DNA of 63,814 nt from Burkholderiales bacterium (lineage in GTDB: Bacteria > Pseudomonadota > Gammaproteobacteria > Burkholderiales > Usitatibacteraceae): contig JAHCLE010000003.1 of the NCBI GenBank assembly GCA_026125445.1, positions 1-63,814 of the forward strand, read 5' to 3'. A program made the position numbers and the translations under genes. Of the stretch, positions 23,818 through 32,594 are shown in pieces. The notes under the pieces are model-generated. The model saw only the letters and a program-made list of their open reading frames with translations. It did not search any database and had not been told where the DNA came from. Numbering within the stretch: position 1 is the first letter of the stretch; each line of letters opens with the position of its first letter.

Positions 23818-24971
23818 GGCTGCTCCTTCGGCTGCGCGCGCAGGGCGGCGGTGTGCTCGCCCAGCGCGGGAAAGGTCGTGTTCACGGCCACCGCCCCGCC
23901 ATCGAGGCGGATGGGGCAGCCCACGGTGCGCGTGGCGTGGCCGCCGGGAAGGGTCGCGGGAACGACGAGCCCGAGCGCCTCGGCCTGCGGATCGGCCAGC
24001 GCTTCGGCGTAGCCGTTGATGGGCGCCGAGGGCACCCCCGCGGCACGGAAGCGCTCCAGCCACGCGTGCGAGGTGTCGCTCGCGAATCGCGCTTCGAGCA
24101 TGTCCTTGAGAACGCCCTGGTTCGCCGCACGCAGCGTGGTCGAGGCGAAGCGCGGGTCGTCCGCCCATTCGGGCGCTCCCACCACCTCGCACACGGATTG
24201 CCACAGCTTGTTGTTCCCGGCGGCGATGGCGAACCAGCCGTCGGCGGCGCGGTAGGCCTGGTAGGGGGCGTTCCGGGGATGCGCGGAGCCGAGCTTGCGC
24301 GGGTTCTTTCCGGTGCCGAAGTACTCGCTCGTCTGCAGCGCCGCGATGGCGATGGTGGTGGCGAACATCGGCACGTCGATGGTGCCTCCGGGGCCGCCGG
24401 CCCGAACGCGCGCCACCATGGCCGAAATCGAGAATGCCGCGTAGAGGCCCGCCGCGAAGTCGGAGAGCGGGACGCCGCACTTCACCGGCGCGCCGTCGGG
24501 CTCCCCCGTCACGCTCATGACGCCCGTGGCCGCCTGGATGGTGAGGTCGAAGCCGCCCTCGGTCGAACGCGGTCCCACCTGGCCGAAGGCGGAGATCGAG
24601 CAGTAGACGAGCGCGGGCTTCCTCGGCCCGAACCAGTCCCAGCCCAGGCCGAGGCGCTGCATCACGCCCGGGCGGTTGTTCTCCACCAGCACGTCGGCCT
24701 CGAGCACCAGCGCGCGCGCGAAATCGCGGTCCGCGGGGTCCTTGAGGTCCAGCGCCACGCTCTTCTTGCCGCGGTTGATGGAGGCGAAGTTCTCGCTGTA
24801 GCCGCCGCTCACCGGCGGCCACTGGCGCATGGCGTCTCCCTCGGGCGGCTCCACCTTCACCACCTCGGCGCCGTAGTCCGCGAGGAGCATCCCGCAGAAG
24901 GGCCCGGCGGCGACCTGGCAGAACTCCACGACCTTGAGGCCGGCGAGCGGGGGGCGAGCGAGCATGGGCAT
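23814..24971 (-). CDS. CaiB/BaiF family CoA-transferase (class III)
   Basis: 385 residues (383 if started at the Met at 24965). Family signatures: GLKVVEFCQVAAGPFCGMLLADYGAEVVKVEPP at the N-terminus, NRGKKSVALDLKD, a GFDLTIQAATG block with the catalytic Asp following in the SDFAAGLYAAF region, and the C-terminal ALGEHTAAL. Class III enzymes move CoA between acids through an aspartyl-CoA thioester. It is the first gene of the operon with the thiol-dioxygenase-like and crotonase genes. A second member of this family is at 29282-30502. Confidence 0.9.
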   Translation of the reverse strand: MPMLARPPLAGLKVVEFCQVAAGPFCGMLLADYGAEVVKVEPPEGDAMRQWPPVSGGYSENFASINRGKKSVALDLKDPADRDFARALVLEADVLVENNRPGVMQRLGLGWDWFGPRKPALVYCSISAFGQVGPRSTEGGFDLTIQAATGVMSVTGEPDGAPVKCGVPLSDFAAGLYAAFSISAMVARVRAGGPGGTIDVPMFATTIAIAALQTSEYFGTGKNPRKLGSAHPRNAPYQAYRAADGWFAIAAGNNKLWQSVCEVVGAPEWADDPRFASTTLRAANQGVLKDMLEARFASDTSHAWLERFRAAGVPSAPINGYAEALADPQAEALGLVVPATLPGGHATRTVGCPIRLDGGAVAVNTTFPALGEHTAALRAQPKEQP

Positions 24972-24978
24972 CAGCTCT

Positions 24979-25305
24979 TCATTGGGGAGAGGGACGCTTG
25001 CGCGCCTGCCGCTTCGCGCGGGCGGGCTTCTCCGGCGGCCGTTCCGCCAGCCGGCCCGTCACGTACTTGTGCAGCACGCTGGCAATGAGCGTCTGGTAGG
25101 GAACGCCCTCTTCCATCGCCTTGACCTGGATGTCTCCGAGGTCGATGGAGGAAAGCCGGATGTTCACGCGCCGGTCCTTGATGGCCGTGGCGCGGGCGGC
25201 GGCCTTGAACTTCGCGAGCTCGGCCTTCGTCGCGACGGACTTGAGCTCGCCCTTCTCGAAGGCCCGGAGGATCTTCAGCTCTTCGCGGTCAATCTTGGAC
25301 ATCAC
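24979..25305 (-). CDS. CopG/BrnA-like ribbon-helix-helix antitoxin
   Basis: 108 residues. The N-terminal helix (DREELKILRAFEKGELKSV) followed by RRVNIRLSSIDLGDIQVKAMEEGVPYQTLIASVLHKYVTG is the CopG-type antitoxin family that pairs with DUF497/BrnT toxins. The ribbon-helix-helix part would bind and repress its own promoter. The tail is strongly basic. The gene overlaps the 3' end of the toxin gene by 17 bases, the usual order for brnTA (toxin first). Confidence 0.85.
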   Translation of the reverse strand: MMSKIDREELKILRAFEKGELKSVATKAELAKFKAAARATAIKDRRVNIRLSSIDLGDIQVKAMEEGVPYQTLIASVLHKYVTGRLAERPPEKPARAKRQARKRPSPQ

Positions 25306-25582
25306 GTTCGCCCTTCTTCAGGTAGTCCCGGGTCGCCTTCCGGCTGGGAATGATGGTCTTGAGGAAGAAGTGGTCCGCTTCCTCCACGAACGGCACGAGG
25401 TGCACGTAGTTCCCGCAGGCGACCACCAGCACCTGCTGCCTCGGATAACGCACCGGATTCGGGTGCTCCACGACGTCGAGCAGGCGCCCGGCTTCGATCG
25501 CCACCACGATGGCCTCGAAGGAGACGCCGCGCGTGACCTTCAGCGCCTCGTTCTTCTCCGGGTTCCACCGAAACGGCTTCAT
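25289..25582 (-). CDS. BrnT-like (DUF497) toxin
   Basis: 97 residues: FRWNPEKNEALKVTRGVSFEAI, then VVEHPNPVRYPRQQVLVVACGNYVHLVPFVEE and a C-terminal IIPSRKATRDY. This is the DUF497/BrnT RNase-toxin fold related to RelE, with the N-terminal WxPxKNxxxxxxRGVSF block and the SRKAT basic motif. BrnT cleaves RNA and is neutralised by the RHH partner. It is the first gene of a two-gene toxin-antitoxin operon and starts 135 bases from the divergent OPT transporter gene. Confidence 0.85.
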   Translation of the reverse strand: MKPFRWNPEKNEALKVTRGVSFEAIVVAIEAGRLLDVVEHPNPVRYPRQQVLVVACGNYVHLVPFVEEADHFFLKTIIPSRKATRDYLKKGERDVQD

Positions 25583-25717
25583 CCCGGGATACTAGCCCGA
25601 TGTGTGCCTTTTGTCACCACAACGGGGAATCGAGGCCGGGGGAACTTGTTGAGCAAAGGGGTGTTGCGCTTTCCGGGGAACGCATAGTATCGGCGCCATC
25701 CCGTCCGGAGCGCCCCC

Positions 25718-27516
25718 ATGAGCACGATCGCCGCCCCCGCCACCGCCCCCCGCTGGTCCTGGCTTCCCGCCACGGGAACCTGGAAATACCACGCGCTCCT
25801 CGTCTGCCTGGGCATCTTCGTGCTCGGCCCCCTGGGCGGCGTGACCGCCTCGTACATGAACTTCTCGCTGGGCTTCTTCGTGGGCGGCCAGGTGCTCGCG
25901 GGGATCCTCGGCTCCACGGTGACCTTCGGCTACGGCGCCGAGGGCAAGCACGGGGCCAACTACATGCAGACGGCCGCGGCCTCGGTGGCGGGGATGAGCG
26001 GCATGGGCGTGCTGGTGCAGGCGATGGTGTGGATGGGGCTGCCGCAGCCGCCGGCGTGGCAGCTCGTGCTTTACATGCTGTGCATCGGCATGTTCGGCGT
26101 GGGCGTGGGCATGCTCTACACGCCGATGCTCGTCGACCGCATGCAGCTCACCTACCCTTCGGGCCTGGCGGTGGCCAACATCCTGCGCGCGCTCACCGAC
26201 CCGGTGCTGCTGCGCCGCTCGGTGGCCAAGCTCGGCAGCGGGATCGCCGCCGGCATCGTGGGCGGCATCGCGGCCGGCAAGGTGGCCTTCCTCGGCGCCA
26301 TCGAGCTTTCCACCTCGACGCTGGGCGCGGGGATGCTCGTGGGGGCGAGGATCGGCATCCCCGCCATCACCTCGGGCCTCATCTTCTGGGCGCTGGTGCC
26401 GCACTTCGTCTCGGTCGGCTGGCTCAAGGAAGGCGAGCCCTTCCGCAAGATCGCCTTCCTCATCGCGCTCGGCCTCATCATGGGGGCGGCCCTCATCGAC
26501 ATCGCGATCGTGCTCAAGGAGGCCGCGGCGCGGCTTCGCGGGCAGGCGCCGGCGCCCGAGGCGCAGGCCGAGTGGAAGCGCGTCAACACGACGCGGCTGC
26601 TCCTCTGGGTCGCCTTCTGGGGCGCGGGCATCGTGGTCACCGGCCACCTCGTGCTGGGCGCGCCCGTGGGCTTCCTCGCCTTCGCCATCGCGCTGGTGTT
26701 CGTGTTCGTGATGGTGAACGGCATCTCGGTGGGCGTGAGCGACTCCAACCCCATCTCGTCCGCCTTCGTGGTGAGCGTGGTCCTCATGGCCGCGCTCGGC
26801 CTCAAGGATCCGGTGGTGGGCCTGGTCGCGGGCATGGTGCTCCTCATCTCCACCAGCATCGGCTGCGACATGCAGCAGGACCGCTCCACGGGCTGGCGCC
26901 TGGGCACCAACCGCGTGCTGCAGTTCCGCTACCAGGTGGTGGGCGTGCTCATGGGCGCGATCATGGCGGTGGTGTTCGCCACGCTCTTCATGAAGGCTAC
27001 CCGGTGCTGCAGCTCGACCAGACGGTGATGAAGGCGGGCGAGCAGCCGGCGGAGTGGAGCGCGGCGATGACCTACAAGTTCGTGGGCGTGCTGCGCTCGC
27101 TCACCAACGACCAGCCGCACCAGCGCACGGCCATCTGGCTGGGCGTGGCCATCGGGTTCGCCTTCCAGCTCGCGAGGAAGCTCGTGAAGGCGAACGCGGC
27201 CTACAAGCGCTTCGCGGCGAGCGGCAGGGCGGGCTTCGCGACGGACTTCGTGGTGGACGCGATCCTGCTGCCCTCGCCCTACGCCTCCTCGTTCGGCGGA
27301 TTCGTGAACCTGCACACGTCGCTCTGGTTCGGCGGCGGCGGCATCCTCTCGAGCTTCGTGAACACGGTCAAGAAGAGGAAGCCGGTGCCCGGGGAGAAGG
27401 AGATGCCCGAGGACATGAGCACCACCTCGCTCGTGGGCGGCGGCCTCATCGCGGGCGACTCGCTCGCGGCGCTGGGGCTGGGCATCGTCGGCCTCGCCAC
27501 GACCGTCCTTTCCTGA
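25718..27516 (+). pseudogene. OPT-family oligopeptide/siderophore transporter, frameshifted
   Basis: The first frame (25718-27028, 436 codons) is a multi-helix membrane protein with LGGVTASYMNFSLGFFVGGQVLAG and the GCDMQQDRSTGWRLGTNRVLQF block of OPT proteins. It breaks off in ATLFMKA; the sequence then continues in another frame from TAC at 26998 (YPVLQLDQTV...) to TGA at 27516, with DQPHQRTAIWLGVAIGFAFQL and a final GLIAGDSLAALGLG. A single missing T (GCTAC for GCTTAC) at 26996-26999 would restore about 600 residues, the normal length. No slippery heptamer is present. It is either a fresh mutation or a sequencing error. Confidence 0.85.
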
Positions 27517-27533
27517 CCGGCCCTCCCGGCCGG
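27517..27533 (+). terminator. Small hairpin just after the OPT transporter
   Basis: CCGGCC and GGCCGG pair around five bases immediately after the stop codon. The stem is short and lacks a T-run; it is only a candidate. Confidence 0.3.
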
Positions 27534-27539
27534 CGGCAG

Positions 27540-27568
27540 TTGACAAGAAATGACTACGAATTCATCAT
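27540..27568 (+). promoter_or_regulatory. Candidate sigma-70 promoter of the FAD-oxidase operon
   Basis: A perfect TTGACA (27540-27545), 17 bases, then CATCAT (27563-27568; four of six matches to TATAAT). It lies about 100 bases upstream of the start at 27669, within an AT-richer patch. Two related 16-mers (27551-27566 and 27607-27622, 13 of 16 identical) overlap and follow it and may be operators. Confidence 0.45.
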
Positions 27569-27668
27569 GCCCCGAATCGTGGTCCCTGCTCCCCCTTGGA
27601 AGCCGGTGACTATGTATTCACCCGCGCTGCTCCCGAGGGCGCCGGGCTCCCAGAGGAGGCGAAAGGCG

Positions 27669-29285
27669 ATGGACGACGCGAAGGGCGGCAGGCGCCGCAG
27701 TTTCTACGGCTGGGGTTACGAGGACGACGTCGTTTCCGCCGAGGAGCTCGGCTGGTTCGAGAAGACCTGGTCGAACCTCTTCAAGGTGGACCGCTTCGAG
27801 CCGGCGCCGATGCCCGTCGAGTCCGAGATCGCGTTGCGCCCGTCCCGCGTGGCCATCCCCGCGACGCTGCGCGACTTCTGCACGGACGGCCGCCACGAGC
27901 GCCTCTTCCACACCTGGGGCCGCTCGGTGCACGACATCGCGAAGATGATCCACCGCCGCGACTTCTCCAACCCGCCCGACGTCGTGGCCCTTCCGCGAGA
28001 CGAGGCCGACATCGCCGCGGTGCTCGACTGGTGCGGCTCGAACGGCTACGCGGCGGTGCCCTTCGGGGGCGGCTCCTCCGTCACCGGCGGCGTGAACCAC
28101 ACCCGCGACGAGCGCTACAGGGGCCTCGTCACCATCGACCTGCGGCACCTGGACAAGGTGCTCGAAGTGGATGCGACCTCGCAGGCCGCGCGCATCCAGG
28201 CGGGCGTGCTGGGCCCGCACATGGAGCGCCAGCTCAAGCCCACGGGCCTCACCATGCGCTTCTTCCTGCAGGCGTGGGAGTTCTCCTCGCTGGGCGGCTG
28301 GATCGCGACGCGCGCCGCGGGCCACTACGCCACCAACTACACGCAGATCGACGACCACATCGAGAGCCTTCGCGTGGTGACGCCCGCGGGCACCCTCGCC
28401 TCGCATCGCTGGCCCACCTCCGGCGCCGGCCCCAACCCCGACCGCCTCTTCCTCGGCTCCGAGGGCGCGCTCGGCGTCATCACGGAGGCCTGGGTGCGCC
28501 TGCACAAGAAGCCCACGTTCCGCTCGGCGACGACCGTGCGCTTCGACGACTACGAGAAGGCGGTGAACGCCACGCGCGTCATCAGCCAGGCCGGGCTCTT
28601 CCCCGCCAACGCGCGCCTGCTCGAGCGCGGAGAGGCGCTCTTCACCGAGGCCGGCGACGGCACGAAGGACGTGCTGGTGCTCACCTTCGAGTCTGGCGAC
28701 CATCCGCTCGACGCCTGGATGGCGCGAGCGCTCGAGATCTGCGCCGACTTCGGCGGCGAGTGGGACCGGGATGCGCTCGAGGACGAGGAATCCCAGAAGA
28801 AGGGAGCCGCCGGGAACTGGCGCAACAAGTTCCTCAGGGGACCGTACCTGCGTCCCCACGCCATCGCGCGTGGCGTGATGCGCGACACGATGGAGAGCTG
28901 CGTCACCTGGGACCGCTACCTGCAGTTCCAGGCGAGCGTGAAGGAGCGCACCCTGAAGGCGATCCGCGAGATCACCGGCCGCCCCGGCACCTGCACGGTG
29001 CGCTTCACGCACGTCTACCCGGACGGCCCGGCGCCCTACTTCACCTGGCACGCCTTCGGCGACAAGTCGAGGCTGGTCGAGCAGTTCTGGGCCATCAAGT
29101 CGGCGGCCTCGGACGCGATGTGCGACGCGGGCGGGACGATCACGCACCACCATTCCCTGGGACCGGACCACCGCAAGTGGTACGACGCGGAAGTGCCGCC
29201 GCTCTTCCGCGAGGTGATCCGGGCCGGCAAGAACACCCTGGACCCGAAGTGGGTCCTGAACCCCGGCATCCTGCTCGACAAGTGA
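27669..29285 (+). CDS. FAD-linked oxidase (alkylglycerone-phosphate-synthase-like)
   Basis: 538 residues from ATG 27669, which has AGGAGGCG 7 bases upstream (an ATG at 27612 in frame is less likely). The N-terminus (RRSFYGWGYEDDVVSAEE) and the PCMH-type FAD domain (VVALPRDEADIAAVLDWC, AAVPFGGGSSVTGGV, FLGSEGALGVITEAW) match the FAD-binding oxidase family that includes alkyl-DHAP synthase and D-lactate/glycolate oxidases. The C-terminus contains THHHSLGPDHRKW, a His-rich active-site segment as in ADPS. The next gene begins within its stop (GTGA), so it is coupled with a CoA-transferase. Confidence 0.88.
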   Translation: MDDAKGGRRRSFYGWGYEDDVVSAEELGWFEKTWSNLFKVDRFEPAPMPVESEIALRPSRVAIPATLRDFCTDGRHERLFHTWGRSVHDIAKMIHRRDFSNPPDVVALPRDEADIAAVLDWCGSNGYAAVPFGGGSSVTGGVNHTRDERYRGLVTIDLRHLDKVLEVDATSQAARIQAGVLGPHMERQLKPTGLTMRFFLQAWEFSSLGGWIATRAAGHYATNYTQIDDHIESLRVVTPAGTLASHRWPTSGAGPNPDRLFLGSEGALGVITEAWVRLHKKPTFRSATTVRFDDYEKAVNATRVISQAGLFPANARLLERGEALFTEAGDGTKDVLVLTFESGDHPLDAWMARALEICADFGGEWDRDALEDEESQKKGAAGNWRNKFLRGPYLRPHAIARGVMRDTMESCVTWDRYLQFQASVKERTLKAIREITGRPGTCTVRFTHVYPDGPAPYFTWHAFGDKSRLVEQFWAIKSAASDAMCDAGGTITHHHSLGPDHRKWYDAEVPPLFREVIRAGKNTLDPKWVLNPGILLDK

Positions 29286-30502
29286 GCGCACCGCTCGCCG
29301 GCGTCCGCGTCCTCGACCTCTCGCGAATCCTCGCGGGCCCGTGGTGCACGCAGGTGCTCGCGGACCTGGGCGCCGAGGTGATCAAGGTCGAGCGGCCCGG
29401 CACGGGCGACGACACGCGCGCCTGGGGCCCGCCCTTCCTGCGCGCGAAGGACGGCGGCGAGACCACCGACTCCGCCTACTTCGCCTCCACCAACCGGGGA
29501 AAGCAGTCGATCACCCTCGACATCGCCAGGCCCGAGGGCCAGGAGATCGCGCGCGCACTCGCCGAGAGGTGCGACGTGTTCGTCGAGAACTACAAGGTCG
29601 GCGACATGAAGCGCTACGGCCTGGACTACGAGTCGCTCGCCACGGCGAACCCCCGCCTCGTCTACTGCTCGATCACCGGGTTCGGCCAGACCGGGCCCTA
29701 CCGCGCGCGGGCCGGCTACGACTTCATGATCCAGGCCATGGGGGGGCTCATGAGCATCACCGGCGAGCGCGACGACCTGCCCGGCGGCGGCCCGCAGAAG
29801 GCGGGCGTTCCCATCGCCGACATCATGACCGGCATGTACGCGGCAGTGGCGATCCTCGGGGCGCTGCGGGAGCGCGACGCGAGCGGCCGGGGCCAGTACG
29901 TGGACATGGCGCTCCTCGACGCGCAGGTCGCCTGGCTCATGAACCACAACCTCAACTACCTCGTCTCGGGCGCCGTGCCGAAGCGCTGGGGCAACGCCCA
30001 CCCGAACCTCACGCCCTACCAGGCCTTTCCCACGAAGGACGGCAACCTCATCCTCGCCATCGGCAACGACGGCCAGTTCCGCAAGTTCTGCGCGGTGGCG
30101 GGGCTCGACATCGCGACGCAGCCGCGCTTCGCGAACAACCGCTCCCGCCTCGCGAACCGCGACGCGCTCGTGGCGATCATCGCGCGGGCGATGCGGGCGA
30201 GGACGACGGCCGAGTGGATGGCCGTGCTCGAGGCCGAGGGCGTGCCCTGCGGCCCCATCAACACCATCGACCAGGTGTTCGCCGATCCGCAGGTGGCGCA
30301 CCGCGGGCTGCGCCTGGACTTGCCGCACTCCGCGGCGGGCACGGTGCCGCAGGTGGCGAGCCCCATCCGCTACTCGCGCACGCCGCTGGAGTACCGGGCG
30401 GGGCCGCCGGTCCTGGGAGAACACACCGAGCGCGTATTGACGAAGGAACTCGGCCTCGACGCCGGGCGCATTGCCGAGCTGAAACGCAAGGGCGTTCTCT
30501 AG
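29282..30502 (+). CDS. CaiB/BaiF family CoA-transferase (class III), copy 2
   Basis: 406 residues from a GTG overlapping the FAD-oxidase stop. Family blocks: PLAGVRVLDLSRILAGPWCTQVLADLGAEVIKVERP, STNRGKQSITLDIARPEGQ, ITGFGQTGPYRARAGYDFM and the catalytic aspartate of GVPIADIMTGMYAAV; the C-terminus has LGEHTERVL. The presence of all these and the normal length make it an active enzyme. It is followed by a TTT binding protein after 42 bases, which may capture the acid that this enzyme activates. Confidence 0.92.
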   Translation: MSAPLAGVRVLDLSRILAGPWCTQVLADLGAEVIKVERPGTGDDTRAWGPPFLRAKDGGETTDSAYFASTNRGKQSITLDIARPEGQEIARALAERCDVFVENYKVGDMKRYGLDYESLATANPRLVYCSITGFGQTGPYRARAGYDFMIQAMGGLMSITGERDDLPGGGPQKAGVPIADIMTGMYAAVAILGALRERDASGRGQYVDMALLDAQVAWLMNHNLNYLVSGAVPKRWGNAHPNLTPYQAFPTKDGNLILAIGNDGQFRKFCAVAGLDIATQPRFANNRSRLANRDALVAIIARAMRARTTAEWMAVLEAEGVPCGPINTIDQVFADPQVAHRGLRLDLPHSAAGTVPQVASPIRYSRTPLEYRAGPPVLGEHTERVLTKELGLDAGRIAELKRKGVL

Positions 30503-30544
30503 GGCGCCGACCCAAGGGCAACACAATACGGAAGGAGGAGAACC

Positions 30545-31525
30545 ATGAAATTCGCCACGACCCTCGCCAGGCTCGTCCTGGCCTTCTGCGCCTGCCTCGC
30601 CCTGCCGCTCGCGGCGAACGCGCAGGGCTGGCCCACCCGGCAGGCCATCAAGTTCATCGTCGTCTACCCGCCCGGGGGCGCATCCGACGTGACGGCGCGA
30701 CTCATCGCCGCGAAGCTGAACGACATCCTCGGCCAGTCGGTCGTCGTCGAGAACAAGCCGGGAGCCAACGGCATCATCGCCACCGAGTTCGTCGCGAAGA
30801 GCGCGCCGGACGGCTACACGATGCTCATGGCGAACCTGGGACCCAACGCCCTGAACCCGGTCGTCTACAAGAAGCTGCCGTACGACGCCATCAAGGACTT
30901 CCAGGGCGTCACCCTCACCACGATCGTGCCGCAGGTCGTGGTGGTGAACCCGAGCCTGCCCGTGAAGTCGATCGCCGAGCTCATCGCCTACGCGAAGGCC
31001 AACCCGGGCAAGGTGAGCTTCGGCTCGGCGGGCCAGGGCGCCTCGAACCACCTCTCGGGCGAGCTCCTCAACGCCCTGGGCGGCATCAAAATGCAGCACG
31101 TGCCCTACAAGGGCGACGCGCCCTCCATCGTCGACCTGATCGGCGGTTCGATCCAGGTGGCGCTGCCCACCACCGTGGCGGGCCTGCCGCACGTGAGGAG
31201 CGGCAAGCTTCGTGCCATCGCCGTCACGGGCACGAAGCGCCTGGACTCTATGCCGGACCTGCCCACGGTGGCCGAGACGCTGCCGGGCTACGAGGCGGTC
31301 TCCTGGGGCGGCATCATGGTCCCCGCGGGCACGCCGCCGGAGATCGTGAAACGCCTGAACACCGAGATCAACCGCATCCTGAAGATGCCCGACGTGGCGG
31401 AGAAGCTCCAGGGCCTGGGCGCGATCATCGTCGGCAGCACGCCCGAGGAGTTCGACAAGTACGTGAAGGACGAGATCGCCAAGTGGGGCAAGGTCGCCCG
31501 CGACAACAACATCGCGCTCGACTAG
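30545..31525 (+). CDS. Tripartite tricarboxylate transporter substrate-binding protein (Bug/TctC)
   Basis: 326 residues with GGAAGGAGGAGAA before ATG. A signal peptide ends ANAQG; then the Bug family pattern follows: PTRQAIKFIVVYPPGGASDVTARLIA, VENKPGANGIIATEFVA, DGYTMLM, FGSAGQGASNHLSGELL and VPYKGDAPSIVDLIGG, finishing in ARDNNIALD. Bug proteins bind carboxylates in the periplasm with high affinity. No TctA/TctB membrane genes are nearby, as is usual for orphan Bug proteins of Burkholderiales. The likely ligand is the substrate of the surrounding dehydratase/CoA-transferase pathway. Confidence 0.93.
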   Translation: MKFATTLARLVLAFCACLALPLAANAQGWPTRQAIKFIVVYPPGGASDVTARLIAAKLNDILGQSVVVENKPGANGIIATEFVAKSAPDGYTMLMANLGPNALNPVVYKKLPYDAIKDFQGVTLTTIVPQVVVVNPSLPVKSIAELIAYAKANPGKVSFGSAGQGASNHLSGELLNALGGIKMQHVPYKGDAPSIVDLIGGSIQVALPTTVAGLPHVRSGKLRAIAVTGTKRLDSMPDLPTVAETLPGYEAVSWGGIMVPAGTPPEIVKRLNTEINRILKMPDVAEKLQGLGAIIVGSTPEEFDKYVKDEIAKWGKVARDNNIALD

Positions 31526-31526
31526 C

Positions 31527-32594
31527 ATGGCCCGGGCCAGGGGGGCGAAGCCGAGCGGCTCGGTGACGAGCCACGACGTCGCCCGCCTTGCCAGGGTCTC
31601 GCAGGCGACGGTTTCGCGCGTCCTGCGCGACGACCCGAACGTGAGGCCGCAGACGCGCGAGCGCGTCCTCAAGGTCCTCGCCGAGACGCGCTACGAGCCC
31701 AACGCCGCCGCGCGGGCATTCCGGGCCGGCCGCGCGGACTCCATCGGCGTGGTCGTCGCGCGCCTGTCGTACCAGCTCTATCCCGCGATGCTCGAGGCGA
31801 TCGGCGCGCAGCTCGCCCGGCTGGGCCGGCGCATGATCGTGTGGGACTCGGACCACGGCGGCGACGCGCCCGCCATCCGCGCGCTCCGCCAGGGCGTCGT
31901 CGACGGCGTCATCCTCACCGCGGCCACGGCCGAGTCCGAGTTCCTGCGCGAGGTGAGCGCCGAGGGCTCGGCGGTGGTGCTCCTGAACCGGACCGTCGCC
32001 GACTACGCGAGCGACCAGGTCTCCAGCGACAACCTCGACGGCGGCCGGCGCGTGGCCGATTACCTCGTCGCCTGCGGGCGCGAGCGCATCGCGCTGATCG
32101 GCGGCATCCCGCGCGCGAGCACCATCCGCGACCGCGAGCGCGGCTTCCGGAAGAGCCTGGAGCGGCTGGGCCGGGAGCTGCCCCCGCACTACTACTTCCG
32201 CTCGGAGACTTTTTCGCACGCGAGCGGAGAACAGGCCGTCACGCGCCTGATGGAGCTCGCCTCGCCGCCCGACGCCATCTTCTGCGTGAACGACGTGCTG
32301 GCGATGGGCGCCATGGACGGCGCCCGCGCGCGCGGCGCGCGCGTGCCCGACGACCTCTGGATCGTGGGCTACGACGATATCGAGATCGCCTCCTGGGGCG
32401 CCTACGACCTCACGACGGTGCGCCAGCCCATGGAGCTGATGGTGGCGCAGGCGATCGACCTCCTCCTCGCGCGCATCGACCGCCGCGACGCGCCCGTCCA
32501 TCACAAGTGCCTGCCCAACGAGCTGGTGATCCGCGGCTCGACGGCGAGGCAGACGCCGCCCGCGTCGCAACCCGCGAGGAAGCCGCGCCCATGA
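31527..32594 (+). CDS. LacI-family transcriptional regulator
   Basis: 355 residues starting one base after the TTT gene stop. The N-terminal helix-turn-helix reads TSHDVARLARVSQATVSRVL, followed by the hinge and a periplasmic-binding-like sensor domain (DSIGVVVARLSYQLYPAML, DGVILTAATAESEF, DAIFCVNDVLAMGAMDGARA). Members usually repress sugar or sugar-acid catabolic genes and are released by the ligand. Its location inside the operon, with the next start in its stop codon (ATGA), suggests control of the dehydratase and transport genes. Confidence 0.92.
   Translation: MARARGAKPSGSVTSHDVARLARVSQATVSRVLRDDPNVRPQTRERVLKVLAETRYEPNAAARAFRAGRADSIGVVVARLSYQLYPAMLEAIGAQLARLGRRMIVWDSDHGGDAPAIRALRQGVVDGVILTAATAESEFLREVSAEGSAVVLLNRTVADYASDQVSSDNLDGGRRVADYLVACGRERIALIGGIPRASTIRDRERGFRKSLERLGRELPPHYYFRSETFSHASGEQAVTRLMELASPPDAIFCVNDVLAMGAMDGARARGARVPDDLWIVGYDDIEIASWGAYDLTTVRQPMELMVAQAIDLLLARIDRRDAPVHHKCLPNELVIRGSTARQTPPASQPARKPRP

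Noticed and set aside
26985..27010. Programmed frameshift in the OPT gene
   Set aside because: No slippery heptamer, no stimulatory hairpin visible, and the family is not known to use frameshifting; mutation or sequence error is simpler.
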